Source: SAR202 cluster bacterium AC-647-P02_OGT_505m (GTDB lineage: Bacteria > Chloroflexota > Dehalococcoidia > Lucifugimonadales > UBA826). From it: a stretch of 40,112 bases of DNA. The DNA is taken from the NCBI GenBank assembly GCA_009391195.1, contig VEXB01000010.1, forward strand, positions 1 to 40,112. The letters are read 5' to 3'. The stretch's first letter is position 1; every line of letters begins with the position of its first letter. Below are positions 15,932 through 25,301 of this stretch, in pieces. The notes below the pieces were generated by a model. The model searched no databases, had not been told where the DNA came from, and saw only the letters and a list, made by a program, of their open reading frames with translations. The translations under genes and the position numbers were made by a program.

Positions 15932-18577
15932 GTGCTCTGTTCAGAATGTAACAATCAAATTCATCCGTATATGACATTCTGTCCCCACTGTGGGGTACGC
16001 ATAAAGAGCGATGTAGAGTCACCTCAACATCCAGAAGCAGAAACCAATAATCAAAAGCTATGCTCACAATGCGGGTTCGTGTCCGAGGCCTCACTTAGAT
16101 TTTGCGGATCATGCGGTAAAGAATTCGAAGATTCTAATGAAACCTCTCCTGAACCTCCTCCCTTGGAAGATCTTAAGGAGGAGGAAAACATGAAGTCTTG
16201 TCCAACATGTGACGAGCCCGTTAGACCCGAACTTTCTTTCTGCATATCCTGTGGCACAAATTTAATAACGTCAGAAAGATACACCGATCCAACGCAATCC
16301 ACGCCCAGTTCACTAGTATCGGCCCCAATAATGCTGAAAACTGAATCGCCACATTCAGGAAAGGAGAAATCACGAGCCTCTAATTTTAGCTGGACTGACA
16401 CGTTGAAAACGTTGTATTCGGAAAATGCCATGTCCTCTATACTCGGGCTGGGCATTTTACTGGTGACGATTGGATCTTTGGTGATTTTAGTGTCCATGTG
16501 GGAGGAGGAATCTAATCGCCCTTATCTAGTCCTTTTATCAGCCATTCAAGTTGCCGCATTCATCTTTGTGGGACACATGGTCAAAAATAGAATGAATCTT
16601 CACCTGTCCGGATTGGCCTTTATAACAATTGCGGCAGTCTGGGCCTTATTTACCTCAGGGGTCATCACCTATCTTGTATTTGACCCTATTTCTCCGAATC
16701 CGAAACTACCCGGAATTGATCTCGAAATACATTTGGAACCCAAGGCATGGCTAATGCTAGTGGCACTAGCTCTTCCATTATGGGGTTGCCTAAGTTACGT
16801 ATATAAGGGATATGTGTTGACACATGGTTCCCTTTTATTAGCTGGGATTGCTGTCTCTCTTATTGTCTTTGTCTTTGACAACGACTGGCAAAGTTGGGAA
16901 TGGTCTTACTTTTTCGCCGGAATATCAGTCGTTTACATATCTACAGGCATTGTTTGGAGAATCCGTGGTAATGACATAGTCAATGAGATCATATTTTCAT
17001 TTGGCAACGTGCTAGCCGCCTTAACCATACTTATTACTATTGGAGAGACGAACACCTGGGGCAAAGTTGTAATATTAGTCCTGGCTGGATTCTATTTCTT
17101 GACATCAGGCGCCACTGTAATCGAACTCGTATCGTCTAAAGTGCCTCTGTTACGAGGCCCAAAGCATCTGGTGAGTGTCTTCTGCCCAATGGCTCTAGGA
17201 GCTAGTGCACTTTCCCTAACGATTGCTTTTATTTCGGCGGCTATTTTATTGTCATTCGACTGGCAAATCAGTTTACTAGCCTTGACCTCATTGCTAACCG
17301 TAATCTCGGTTATCGCTATGATTTTCGCCAAGAGATGGTACTGGTTATACCCAGTCACAATCTTCGCCCACATATCGGCACTGTTGGCTATTACACTACC
17401 GCAAATTGGTATTGGAGATCCTCATACATATGGATTGATCACAATACCGATAGTCTCAATTTATATATTCTTTTTAACCTTTGCCTATAAAAAAGTGAAT
17501 CCTCGTACCGAGGGATACTCTAATTTTGTAGATCGTCGTCTTGCACCACTAGTCGCAATCGCATGCGTAGATGTGCTTGTAAGCATAATAGTGTCGGGAT
17601 GGTCTGACTGGTCAAACACTGAGGGCATTCTGGCTGCATCTGTATATACAATTATTACGGTAATAGTTTGTTATATATCGAAAAACAGATATGTGCCTTA
17701 TGCCACCACCGTCCTAGTAGCAATAACTAGTATGTTTTTGGTTGGAAACATAGGTGATGGTTCATGGACACTGCGAGCCGTTTGTTGGTCTATCCAAGGC
17801 CTTGCCTCATGGTGGATGGCTGCTGGGATAGGAAAATTGTCTGAGTCTTCAAACAGATCATGGCTGGAAATCTGGGAAACTCCTTTAAGACAAACCTCTA
17901 CCAGGTTTGCAATTGCCTCAACCATATTTGTAATTCTCGCTGTCATTCTAAGCTTGAGCGGTGAAAGTGACAGCGGATCTCACATCATCAACGCAACAAC
18001 TGTTGTGGCCATATTGGGACTCTTATATCTTGGTATAGGCATTACCAAGCGAGACACCAGATATGTCTATGTTTCAGCTGCTTCACTTATTCTAAGTTGG
18101 TATATACAAGCCGCAAACCAAGAATTTTCAGGCGTACATTTCTATGCTATACCTGCAGGACTCTACCTTCTTGGTTTGGCCTATTTCGAATATCGGCGAA
18201 CGTCGAGAATTAAATTTATTGCCCCAGTCTCCAATGCTCTTGCCATATTGATTCTTCCATTGTCTGCATTTCTACAGTCAATATATGAGAAACCCGAACT
18301 CCCTTATTTCTTTTTGTCGGGATTTGAGTCACTCCTCTTAATTTTTTGGGGGCTGTATTCTAAATCCAGAATAATTTTGATAGGAAGTTTGGCAACTTTT
18401 ACTATAAATCTCTTATGGAACCTAGGCCGATTACTGCCTGATATAGATGGTGCAGTGATTGCAATAACAATTGGTATTTTACTAATAGCAGTGGCAGTCA
18501 TCCTTGAGAGAATGAAAAAGCGAGTAGCCCAATCTGGGCGAGTATGGATTGAGCAGCTATCTGACTGGAACTGGTGA
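15932..18577 (+). CDS. Zinc-ribbon polytopic membrane protein
   Basis: An 881-residue protein of unknown function. The N terminus carries three zinc ribbons, each C-x2-C ... C-x2-C: residues about 3-21 (CSEC, CPHC), 44-61 (CSQC, CGSC) and 90-107 (CPTC, CISC). A low-complexity linker rich in Ser, Pro and Glu follows. From about residue 168 to the end there are roughly twenty hydrophobic membrane segments, interrupted by short loops. This arrangement resembles the zinc-ribbon, SCO7613-type or DUF2157-like large membrane proteins of Actinobacteria and Chloroflexota. The start is a GTG at 15932, with GAGG (15921-15924) seven bases before it. It has no obvious operon partner except the zinc-ribbon remnant after it. 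A transport, sensing or envelope role is open. Confidence 0.8.
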   Translation: MLCSECNNQIHPYMTFCPHCGVRIKSDVESPQHPEAETNNQKLCSQCGFVSEASLRFCGSCGKEFEDSNETSPEPPPLEDLKEEENMKSCPTCDEPVRPELSFCISCGTNLITSERYTDPTQSTPSSLVSAPIMLKTESPHSGKEKSRASNFSWTDTLKTLYSENAMSSILGLGILLVTIGSLVILVSMWEEESNRPYLVLLSAIQVAAFIFVGHMVKNRMNLHLSGLAFITIAAVWALFTSGVITYLVFDPISPNPKLPGIDLEIHLEPKAWLMLVALALPLWGCLSYVYKGYVLTHGSLLLAGIAVSLIVFVFDNDWQSWEWSYFFAGISVVYISTGIVWRIRGNDIVNEIIFSFGNVLAALTILITIGETNTWGKVVILVLAGFYFLTSGATVIELVSSKVPLLRGPKHLVSVFCPMALGASALSLTIAFISAAILLSFDWQISLLALTSLLTVISVIAMIFAKRWYWLYPVTIFAHISALLAITLPQIGIGDPHTYGLITIPIVSIYIFFLTFAYKKVNPRTEGYSNFVDRRLAPLVAIACVDVLVSIIVSGWSDWSNTEGILAASVYTIITVIVCYISKNRYVPYATTVLVAITSMFLVGNIGDGSWTLRAVCWSIQGLASWWMAAGIGKLSESSNRSWLEIWETPLRQTSTRFAIASTIFVILAVILSLSGESDSGSHIINATTVVAILGLLYLGIGITKRDTRYVYVSAASLILSWYIQAANQEFSGVHFYAIPAGLYLLGLAYFEYRRTSRIKFIAPVSNALAILILPLSAFLQSIYEKPELPYFFLSGFESLLLIFWGLYSKSRIILIGSLATFTINLLWNLGRLLPDIDGAVIAITIGILLIAVAVILERMKKRVAQSGRVWIEQLSDWNW

Positions 18578-18591
18578 GCCTAAACTATCGT

Positions 18592-18691
18592 ATGAAATGC
18601 TAGATTTGCCAAGACTTTAACCCTGAGGGTTCAGCATTTTGTGGTTCATGCGGAGAATCTAATTTTGACTTACTCACCTATCTAAGTTTTA
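18592..18691 (+). pseudogene. Zinc-ribbon remnant with in-frame stop
   Basis: Starting 14 bases after the previous stop, the frame reads M-K-C, then TAG (18601-18603), then ICQDFNPEGSAFCGSCGESN. Ignoring the stop, it is a complete zinc ribbon of the form C-x2-C-x10-C-x2-C, like the ribbons at the front of the 881-residue protein. The stop falls between the first two cysteines, and one C-to-T change from CAG would create it. The frame stays open past 18700, but the recognisable part ends where the convergent SnoaL-like gene begins. It looks like a decayed, truncated zinc-ribbon gene. Confidence 0.55.
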
Positions 18692-19063
18692 CTAGCTACC
18701 AAGTGCCGCAGCCATTTTTTGAGAATCATCAAATATATGAAATTCTGTTTCTAATTCATCCTCAACCACAAACATGTGAACAGATTCAGAATCTAAATTA
18801 TCGGCTGTATAACGAACGTGAAGATATACTCGATCACCTTCAGAAGATACGTTTAATATTTCAAGGCCGAAGTTTGGAAATTTAACAGGCAATTTAGATA
18901 TAAAATTCTCCAGGAAATCATTAAATCCATGATATTGCCCTGAAAGTTCATGATTCCCATTTACCCGGATTAACGCATCTTCATGGTAAATCTTTGCCAG
19001 ACTCTCCATATCACCTTCAGCGAAAGATGCATAACCACCTAAAACCAACTCTTTTGGGGTCAT
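18692..19063 (-). CDS. SnoaL-like / NTF2-fold protein
   Basis: A 123-residue protein of the NTF2/SnoaL-like fold, a small cone-shaped cytoplasmic domain used as isomerase, hydrolase or binding protein. The pattern fits: an N-terminal helix (LVLGGYASFAEGDMESLAKIYHEDALIRVNG), then curved beta strands with GxGF-like HGFNDFLENFI and a strand-rich end. I start at the ATG at 19063 because GGAGGA (19071-19076 on the minus strand) lies seven bases before it; an upstream in-frame start at 19102 lacks one. It follows the F420-type oxidoreductase after about 107 bases in the same direction. The substrate is unknown. Confidence 0.8.
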   Translation of the reverse strand: MTPKELVLGGYASFAEGDMESLAKIYHEDALIRVNGNHELSGQYHGFNDFLENFISKLPVKFPNFGLEILNVSSEGDRVYLHVRYTADNLDSESVHMFVVEDELETEFHIFDDSQKMAAALGS

Positions 19064-19170
19064 TTCAAACTCCTCCAAAACATTCTCTTTCCTGTAAAAC
19101 AAAATATCCCGCTACTAAAGCGATTCCCAAGCATATTCGCCCCATGTTACCAGTTGCTTCTTCCTGTCTT

Positions 19171-20097
19171 TCAAAGTTTGCCAATTAAACTACGCAGTAG
19201 ATTTCTAGTTCGGGCAATTGATTCATCCGCATCTGAACCCACGGGATAAATTTGCGCAGCTATGTCTGTAACCCCAGCCTCGGCGTACGCCCTTAATTGT
19301 TCTTCAACCTCTTCTTCATCTCCGACAAGTGCCATCTCTGCAGGGCTTTCAACTCCCTCTCTGTCTAGCATTGCCCTATAGCTAGGTAGTTGTCCATAAC
19401 GACCGAAATAGTCATTAGCCTGCCTGTAGGCGGCAGTACGATCATCCGTAACTGTCACCGGAACTGCTGCAACCACCCGGGGGTTATCTCTACCAACAGC
19501 CTCGGCAGCACGATTTATCGTCGGTGCAATATGGTTTTTGAGAGTTTGTGCTCCGGTCATCCAGGTAATGGTCCCATCCGCAGTTTCTCCGGCCGTTTTT
19601 AACATTCTAGGACCCAATGCGGCCAAAAGAACCGGAATATAAGAGCGCTTAGCTATTGTGAACTGCGTGTTAGCACTGAATATCTGGCCCTTGTAGTCCA
19701 CCATTCCATCTCTGGAAAGTGTTCTAACTATGTCAAGATATTCCTTCATGTGCCGCGCTGGTCGGTGAAATTCCATACCCAATCGATCCTCCACAACAGG
19801 TTTGTGACTGACACCTAAACCCAAAGTGAACCTGCCACCAGCAATCGACTGAACTGTTAAAGCCTGCTGAGCCATAGCTACTGGGTGTCTGAGGAAAGTA
19901 GGGGTTACAGCTGTTCCCATTTCAATCCGACTGGTTTTTTCTGCCGCCAAACACATCATGGACATTATGTCTACATCCATAATATGGGCCGCCCACAAGC
20001 TGTGGAATCCATCTTTTTCAGCTTCCAGAATCTGAGTGATTTGACTTTCTAGTGATCCGGCAGACCCTATGCCACCTATGAACAATCCCATTCTCAT
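19171..20097 (-). CDS. LLM-class oxidoreductase, F420-dependent type
   Basis: A 308-residue luciferase-like-superfamily oxidoreductase. Its spacing and motifs (MGLFIGGIG, FHSLWAAHIMDVD, EMGTAVTPTFLRHPVAMAQQALTVQ, GGRFTLGLGVSHKPVVE, ALGPRMLKTAGETADG) match the subfamily annotated as F420-dependent, which transfers hydride rather than inserting oxygen. Whether this host makes F420 cannot be seen here; FMN remains possible. By eye its codons look richer in G and C than the neighbours'. It is divergent from the second enolase-superfamily gene across about 115 bases. Start ATG at 20097, two codons before a second ATG. Confidence 0.9.
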   Translation of the reverse strand: MRMGLFIGGIGSAGSLESQITQILEAEKDGFHSLWAAHIMDVDIMSMMCLAAEKTSRIEMGTAVTPTFLRHPVAMAQQALTVQSIAGGRFTLGLGVSHKPVVEDRLGMEFHRPARHMKEYLDIVRTLSRDGMVDYKGQIFSANTQFTIAKRSYIPVLLAALGPRMLKTAGETADGTITWMTGAQTLKNHIAPTINRAAEAVGRDNPRVVAAVPVTVTDDRTAAYRQANDYFGRYGQLPSYRAMLDREGVESPAEMALVGDEEEVEEQLRAYAEAGVTDIAAQIYPVGSDADESIARTRNLLRSLIGKL

Positions 20098-20138
20098 GTC
20101 AATTAAGTTCCTTTTTGCTCCAAGATATATGAAGTAAG

Positions 20139-20167
20139 TTAAAAATATTGGAATCGGATTATATGAT
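20139..20167 (+). promoter_or_regulatory. Candidate sigma-70-type promoter
   Basis: TTAAAA (20139-20144) and TATGAT (20162-20167) are separated by 17 bases, four and five matches to the -35 and -10 consensus. Transcription would start near 20174, leaving a 40-base leader to the ATG at 20214. This supports that start over an upstream in-frame one at 20148, which would lie in the promoter. Confidence 0.4.
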
Positions 20168-20213
20168 AGTGTCGGACTGCTCTATAGCAATGAATACCTT
20201 ACCGGGAGAAAGT

Positions 20214-21404
20214 ATGAAAATTGCAGACGTTCAAGTGATCAGATTCTCGGTTGAAGCCGAAGATTACGGAACCAAATGGGGGTATGGGCAACGTGGACCC
20301 AAAAGAAGAGTTCCCAGGGGACTAATTAAAATAACAACTGATGATGGACAAAGTGGTTTTGATACTCAATACGGCTGGGATGGTTATTACGAACCTCCAA
20401 GTGTTGAAGAAACGGAAAATATTATAAAACCTCTTCTCGTTGGGGAAGACCCCAGAAATATAGAAAAATTATGGCAGTGGATGATGGCTCACAGGGGATT
20501 TTCTGAAACAACGATTGGATCCATCGATTGCGCCCTGTGGGATCTTATGGGAAAACTGGCAAATTCTCCCACATACCAGGTTCTTGGTGGAGCACGCGAC
20601 AAAGTTAAAGCGTATGCAAGCACGTATCCAAATCTGGGAAACCCAGATGTCTATGCGGCGCATGCAAAAGAAGCAGTTGCTCGTGGTTACAAAGCCTTTA
20701 AAGTCCACGCCTATATTTTCTGGGATCCCATAAATGACTGTCCCGCTCCGGGAAAACCTGCCTTCCCCAAACAGGACATAGAGGTTTGTGAAGCTGTAAG
20801 GGATGCAGTAGGTGACGATATCGTACTAATGCTGGACCCTTGGAGTGTTTATACATATCAGGAATCCTTAATGGTTGGTAGACAATTAGAAAAACTCGAC
20901 TACTACTGGCTGGAGCATCCGATGGATGAACGAAGGATGGAACCCTACAAGCAGCTTACAAAGGAATTAGACATAAACGTTATGGGTCCGGAGATGGAAC
21001 CGGGCAGCTTTTACACCAGAGCAAATTGGGCATTTCAAAGGGCATCGGACATGGGAAGAATTGACGTAAGCTTCGGTGGAATCACTGGCTGCAGAAAAGC
21101 AATCGCAATGTATGAGTCCCTCGGAATGCAGTGTGAAATGCACGTTGGTGGATTCGCAAATCTGGCCATTCTAGGATCCACAACCGAAGAACAATGTGAA
21201 TACTATGAAAGAGGTTTGACCAAACCTGATGAGGATCGCGACGCTTGTCCGGTATTCTTGAAAAACCCGTGTGACCCTCTGGATAATGAAGGTTTTGTGG
21301 AGATACCAAAAGGACCGGGGCTAGGAATTGAATTCAATTGGGACTATATCCAGGACAATTTCCTACCTGATTTAAGCAGTAAAAATATCAACTTCATGGG
21401 GTGA
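20214..21404 (+). CDS. Enolase-superfamily (mandelate racemase-like) enzyme 2
   Basis: A 396-residue mandelate racemase/muconate lactonizing-type enzyme that abstracts the alpha proton of a carboxylate, bound to Mg2+. Candidate active-site residues: K163 and H165 (FKVHAY), metal ligands D208 (MLDPW), E234 (LEHPM) and E260 (GPEME), and general acid/base H310 (EMHVGG). The capping domain (1-125) has an unusual TKWGYGQRGPKRRVPRG segment. GGGAG (20204-20208) precedes the ATG at 20214. The SDR gene follows after 58 bases in the same direction. Reaction (dehydration, racemization or other) and substrate are not determinable. Confidence 0.9.
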   Translation: MKIADVQVIRFSVEAEDYGTKWGYGQRGPKRRVPRGLIKITTDDGQSGFDTQYGWDGYYEPPSVEETENIIKPLLVGEDPRNIEKLWQWMMAHRGFSETTIGSIDCALWDLMGKLANSPTYQVLGGARDKVKAYASTYPNLGNPDVYAAHAKEAVARGYKAFKVHAYIFWDPINDCPAPGKPAFPKQDIEVCEAVRDAVGDDIVLMLDPWSVYTYQESLMVGRQLEKLDYYWLEHPMDERRMEPYKQLTKELDINVMGPEMEPGSFYTRANWAFQRASDMGRIDVSFGGITGCRKAIAMYESLGMQCEMHVGGFANLAILGSTTEEQCEYYERGLTKPDEDRDACPVFLKNPCDPLDNEGFVEIPKGPGLGIEFNWDYIQDNFLPDLSSKNINFMG

Positions 21405-21462
21405 TTAAGGTCTATATCAAAGTGGGCATCTGAGATCGGTCTATTAAGACTAGGAGCCAAAA

Positions 21463-22251
21463 ATGGGCGATTTAGAAGGAAAAATAGCAATAGTTACTGG
21501 CGGTGGACTTGGTATAGGTTCAGCAGGTGCAAAGGAACTCGCATCCCAAGGAGCATCAGTCACTATCATGGACATAGACCAAAATGCTGCTGAATCAACA
21601 GTGTCAACGATACGAGATAACGGTGGAACAGCATTTTCAGCGATAGGTGATGCATCTCTATCTTTGGATTGTGAGAGAACTGTATCCGAATGCGTGTCTC
21701 GATTCGGAGGCTTGGACATATTATTTAACAATGTTGGAATCCAACCAATAAGTTCTTACACTAACGTTGAAAATACTACTGAGGAGATGTGGGATAGAGT
21801 TATAGCAGTTAACTTAAAGAGTCGTTTTCTCATGGCTAAATACTCAATACCTGAAATGAGAATTAGAGGTGGGGGCGTAATTATCAGCACCGCGAGCGTG
21901 CAAGGGCAGCAATCTGCTTATTTGGTGCCGGCATATGCTGCAACAAAAGGAGGCGACCTCTCACTAACGCGCCAGATGGCATTAGACTACGCAGAAGATA
22001 ATATACGCGTCCTTTCTGTTTGCCCCGGTGGGGTAGACACCCCCCTATGGAGGGATTCTGTGATTAGTTCTGGAACAGAAATTGAGAATGCAATAATAGA
22101 ATCGGGTAAGACTCACCCAATCGGCCGATTGGGCGCCCCTGAAGACATCGCAAAGGTAGTCGCTTTCCTTGCCAGTGATAAAGCTTCATTTATGACAGGC
22201 ACTTTTGTAAATGTCGACGGAGGAATTATGGCAAAAGGGTCTTGGGCCTAA
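21463..22251 (+). CDS. Short-chain dehydrogenase/reductase (SDR)
   Basis: A 262-residue classical SDR, NAD(P)-dependent, oxidising or reducing an alcohol/ketone. The coenzyme motif TGGGLGIG is at 12-19, D37 after strand beta-2 suggests NAD preference, and NNVG is at 89-92. The catalytic triad is S145, Y158 and K162 (YAATK). The C terminus GTFVNVDGGIMAKGSWA is typical. AGGAG precedes the ATG. It is probably co-transcribed with the enolase-superfamily gene 58 bases upstream, so its substrate may be that enzyme's product or precursor. Confidence 0.94.
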   Translation: MGDLEGKIAIVTGGGLGIGSAGAKELASQGASVTIMDIDQNAAESTVSTIRDNGGTAFSAIGDASLSLDCERTVSECVSRFGGLDILFNNVGIQPISSYTNVENTTEEMWDRVIAVNLKSRFLMAKYSIPEMRIRGGGVIISTASVQGQQSAYLVPAYAATKGGDLSLTRQMALDYAEDNIRVLSVCPGGVDTPLWRDSVISSGTEIENAIIESGKTHPIGRLGAPEDIAKVVAFLASDKASFMTGTFVNVDGGIMAKGSWA

Positions 22252-22312
22252 ATCGTTTTCAAATGTGGAGAAAGTACCTCTATACATTTCAAAATATTCA
22301 GTAGTTAACCCA

Positions 22313-23515
22313 CTAGATACTGCGAAGCCTCTTAAAGGCAAGAAGTGTAATGACCGCCAAGAGAACCAGTCCTCCACCATGGAATGCTAATGCGACGGTC
22401 ACTCCCATAAAAGAAGCCAATGCCCCGATTTCAAGGTTACCTACCGGACTCGTACCAACAGCCGTAGTCCAGGCACCCATAATACGGCCTCTCAAGTCAT
22501 TAGGAACCAGCCTCTGCAAAAGAGTTTGAGAGAACAGATCGGAAAGTGCCATGGTCCCGCTTAGAATGACAATGGCAATCACAGCTACATAGACTGATGG
22601 AGCAAAACCGAGGAGCAGCAAGGCTCCTCCAAATAAATGCAAAACAACAATAAACGCTAAGCCTTGATAACGTATATGGCCCACCAAAGAAATAACTGCA
22701 ATAGCGAGCATTCCTCCCCCCGAACTGAAAGCGTTTAAAATTCCAAGGCCCTGTGGACCCAAACCCCAAACGTCACGAGCAATACTTGGCATTAAAGCAT
22801 TATTAGGAGTAAAACCAAAAAACTCGACGAGCATTACGATCAAGACTAGTCCTGCAATGGTCCGGTTTTGTCGCATTTCTCTCCAGAACTCTGAAAACCC
22901 CGTAAGGATATTTCCCTTTCGAGAAGGAGCAGACTTACCACGAGAACGAATAAATCCTATAAATCCCACAGATATACAGCAAGCAACTGCGACAACAAAA
23001 TATCCGGCTCCAGCACCCCATCTTGCGAGTGCAAATCCTACACCGAGAGCCCCCAACATCCCTCCTCCTCTCATTGAGAGACCAAGATACGACATCCCGT
23101 TAAGTCCATTTTCACGTCCCACCAGGTCAAAAACGAAGCTCTGCTTTGCGGTGTTGAACATCATGTGAATGGTGCCCGAAAAAACGGGAATAGCCAGTAA
23201 ATGCCAAAGCTCGACGTTACCTGAGGCAAGCAATAATCCCATTGTCAAAGCGACCAAAGCCGCCAACGCCATCAACAGGCGCATAAACTTACGCCTATCA
23301 ACAAGATCAGAAATCGTACCAGCTGTTATACCAAGAAAAAACCCTGGCGCCGCCCGAATCCCCATGGTTAAGCCAACCATGAAAGGCGAATCCGTCATCT
23401 CCAGAACTACCCAGCCCAAAACCACGTTTTCCCCTCGCATAAAACTCTCGAAAAAAGTAGCAGCGATCAACATCCTAAAGTCTCGTAACTTTAAGACAGG
23501 GGAAGAAATTTTCAT
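22313..23515 (-). CDS. MFS transporter, DHA3/EntS-like
   Basis: A 400-residue major facilitator superfamily carrier with about 12 hydrophobic segments in the inner membrane. The N-terminal half has FFESFMRGENVVLGWVVLE and the loop motif GTISDLVDRRKFMRLLM, typical of the DHA3-type exporters that include EntS-like proteins. The second half has the matching loop RLVPNDLRGRIMGAW. It lies 60 bases downstream of the RraA-like gene and in the same direction, and is convergent with the SDR gene. Export of a small organic molecule is the likely direction for this subfamily; the substrate is unknown. Confidence 0.88.
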   Translation of the reverse strand: MKISSPVLKLRDFRMLIAATFFESFMRGENVVLGWVVLEMTDSPFMVGLTMGIRAAPGFFLGITAGTISDLVDRRKFMRLLMALAALVALTMGLLLASGNVELWHLLAIPVFSGTIHMMFNTAKQSFVFDLVGRENGLNGMSYLGLSMRGGGMLGALGVGFALARWGAGAGYFVVAVACCISVGFIGFIRSRGKSAPSRKGNILTGFSEFWREMRQNRTIAGLVLIVMLVEFFGFTPNNALMPSIARDVWGLGPQGLGILNAFSSGGGMLAIAVISLVGHIRYQGLAFIVVLHLFGGALLLLGFAPSVYVAVIAIVILSGTMALSDLFSQTLLQRLVPNDLRGRIMGAWTTAVGTSPVGNLEIGALASFMGVTVALAFHGGGLVLLAVITLLAFKRLRSI

Positions 23516-23575
23516 ACCAAAATAGATTTAAGGTCAGAAAATTTATATAGAATCAACATCGCCGCAAGGGACCTC

Positions 23576-24316
23576 TTATCCAGAGTTCCGTCTTCGCCAT
23601 TCTTCTATGGTTTCTTGAGTGGGCGGATAATATTTCCCCGGGGGAACGTTCTCTGCCTTTATCTTGTCTTTAACCAAGTTCTCAGCGCCCTCATGCTCAA
23701 TGGCCCACTCTAATACTTTTTCAGCCATCCATGATGGAACTACGAGAACTCCATCATTATCACCCACCATGACATCACCTGGACGCACTAAAGCTCCCCC
23801 ACACTGAATTTGAACATTTTCTTCAGCTGGAAGGCTACTTGGATTGCCGTGAAAACTGCGTGCTTTGGCGTACACGGAAAGAGCGTAATCTTCATCCAGT
23901 AATACATCCAAATCCCGTATCGCACCGTCTATCACCACTCCATCAGCGTTATTCATTGCAAGTTGAAGCAATTTTACGTCTCCGGCTACCACATCCTGGA
24001 CTCTTCCACCTATATCTGCCACAAGCACGTCTCCCGGACCACACCGGCCCATAGCGATGTATTCAGGAGAATCAACACCATCCGGCTTATCATTCGCAAT
24101 ATCGGGACGAACTGGCATAAACCTAAGGGTACGTGCTCTTGCTGCAAATCGTTCTTTGCCAGGTGTAAACGGCGTGAAGTTTTGAATACCTTCACAGACA
24201 CAAAATAAAGATCCGAAATTTCTAAGCGCGTTATAGACAGTTGCTGTAGGAATTTCCTTGAGACGGTCAAGAATTTCCTGTGACACCTCCACAGGACTCA
24301 TATCAAAATTTGTCAT
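23576..24316 (-). CDS. RraA-like / 4-hydroxy-4-methyl-2-oxoglutarate aldolase family
   Basis: A 246-residue protein of the RraA/HMG-aldolase fold. Metal-dependent members cleave 4-hydroxy-2-oxo acids to pyruvate; others inhibit RNase E. The conserved core is [10 protein letters not shown] (96-104) and [12 protein letters not shown], with R134 and D135, positions that bind substrate or metal in the aldolases. The sequence is longer than a classical RraA (about 160 residues), with N- and C-terminal additions ending [10 protein letters not shown] catabolic pyruvate-forming aldolase or decarboxylase fits the neighbours better than RNase E control. The ribosome site is strong (AGGAGG). Confidence 0.88.
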   Translation of the reverse strand: MTNFDMSPVEVSQEILDRLKEIPTATVYNALRNFGSLFCVCEGIQNFTPFTPGKERFAARARTLRFMPVRPDIANDKPDGVDSPEYIAMGRCGPGDVLVADIGGRVQDVVAGDVKLLQLAMNNADGVVIDGAIRDLDVLLDEDYALSVYAKARSFHGNPSSLPAEENVQIQCGGALVRPGDVMVGDNDGVLVVPSWMAEKVLEWAIEHEGAENLVKDKIKAENVPPGKYYPPTQETIEEWRRRNSG

Positions 24317-24497
24317 GCTGTCGCCTCCTATATGCGGGCAGAATAGAACGTTATTTGAACTATCCGAAATAAAATTTATTAGTCCTTAGACGAATTTCCT
24401 ATCACATGTCCAGAATACTTGCTCTTCCAAAATTAACAATGGACCAAACACAATTGTATAGATGATCTCCCGGATTTGCCTCGTTAAAACCTTATGC

Positions 24498-25196
24498 TCA
24501 AAGACTAGTGACGCCGGTGGGAGGAACCTGTAGTGCATTTATCCACTCCTCAACCCTACTGACCCTGCCATGATCATTCACAGCGGCATAAATGGCCCGA
24601 AGATTTCTTAAAATCCGCGTGATTAACTCCCTGTCGCTTACTCCGGCAACATATCTCTTATCCCAAGCCACCGTTTCGCCAACAATTTGTTGGAGTCTTT
24701 TGGCACATTCTTGCTCAGACACAATAATCCCTCGGTGAAACGGGTCCACCAATATATCTTCCTGACCAGACTTGACACGTACAAGAAAGTGACCAGGCAT
24801 ACCAACACCTTCTAAGTCCATCTCCAACCTCTTTCCAACCTCGATATAGAGTAAAGATAAGGTTATGGGAATTCCCACTCGTCTTTCGAGAACCTCGTTC
24901 AAATAAGAATTCCGTGGGTCATAGTAGTCTTCCTGGTTGGCGCTGAAGCCTACTTCATCAAAAAGATATTCACTCAACATATTAGCTCGGGCCAGAGGTT
25001 CCTTCTCATCATCAAGGCGGTGGGAGGCTCCGGAGGCAAGTGAGTCCAATGATTGTTGTTCTAGCTGTAAATCTAAATTGGGATATTCACTTAAAGCAAT
25101 CAACAACGCCATTTGCGTCAAATCTAGATCATCAGAGTCTGCTGCATCAGAAAATTGCTGCAAAGGGGAAGGGTTATTTGGAGTCGACCAGTTCAT
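24498..25196 (-). CDS. SirB1-like transglutaminase-fold protein
   Basis: A 232-residue protein of the SirB1 group, a transglutaminase-like domain followed by a helical (TPR-like) end. The family core is clear: LANMLSEYLF-type helix, then YYDPRNSYLNEVLERRVGIPITLSLLYIEVG near residues 90-120, GVGMPGHFLVRV near 127-140, and DPFHRG. In the first segment the family's usual catalytic-Cys position is not evident. The biochemical role of SirB1 proteins is unclear. It is flanked by gaps of 105 and 181 bases, so it may be transcribed alone. Confidence 0.85.
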   Translation of the reverse strand: MNWSTPNNPSPLQQFSDAADSDDLDLTQMALLIALSEYPNLDLQLEQQSLDSLASGASHRLDDEKEPLARANMLSEYLFDEVGFSANQEDYYDPRNSYLNEVLERRVGIPITLSLLYIEVGKRLEMDLEGVGMPGHFLVRVKSGQEDILVDPFHRGIIVSEQECAKRLQQIVGETVAWDKRYVAGVSDRELITRILRNLRAIYAAVNDHGRVSRVEEWINALQVPPTGVTSL

Positions 25197-25301
25197 AAAA
25201 TCCAGCCTACCATAAAGTAAATTTCCTGGTTAATCATCCAAAAGCAAAAGGGTAGGGAAGTACAAACTCATAACCCAATCCGATCATGCTAAATAGGTCT
25301 A

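Noticed and set aside
16051-16497. A 148-codon open frame on the minus strand
   Set aside because: It lies wholly antisense to the zinc-ribbon coding region, has no recognisable motif, and is explained by codon composition of the real gene.
21401-21455. Repeated GGTCTAT and small GTCT/AGAC stem before the SDR gene
   Set aside because: The elements are too short to distinguish from chance.
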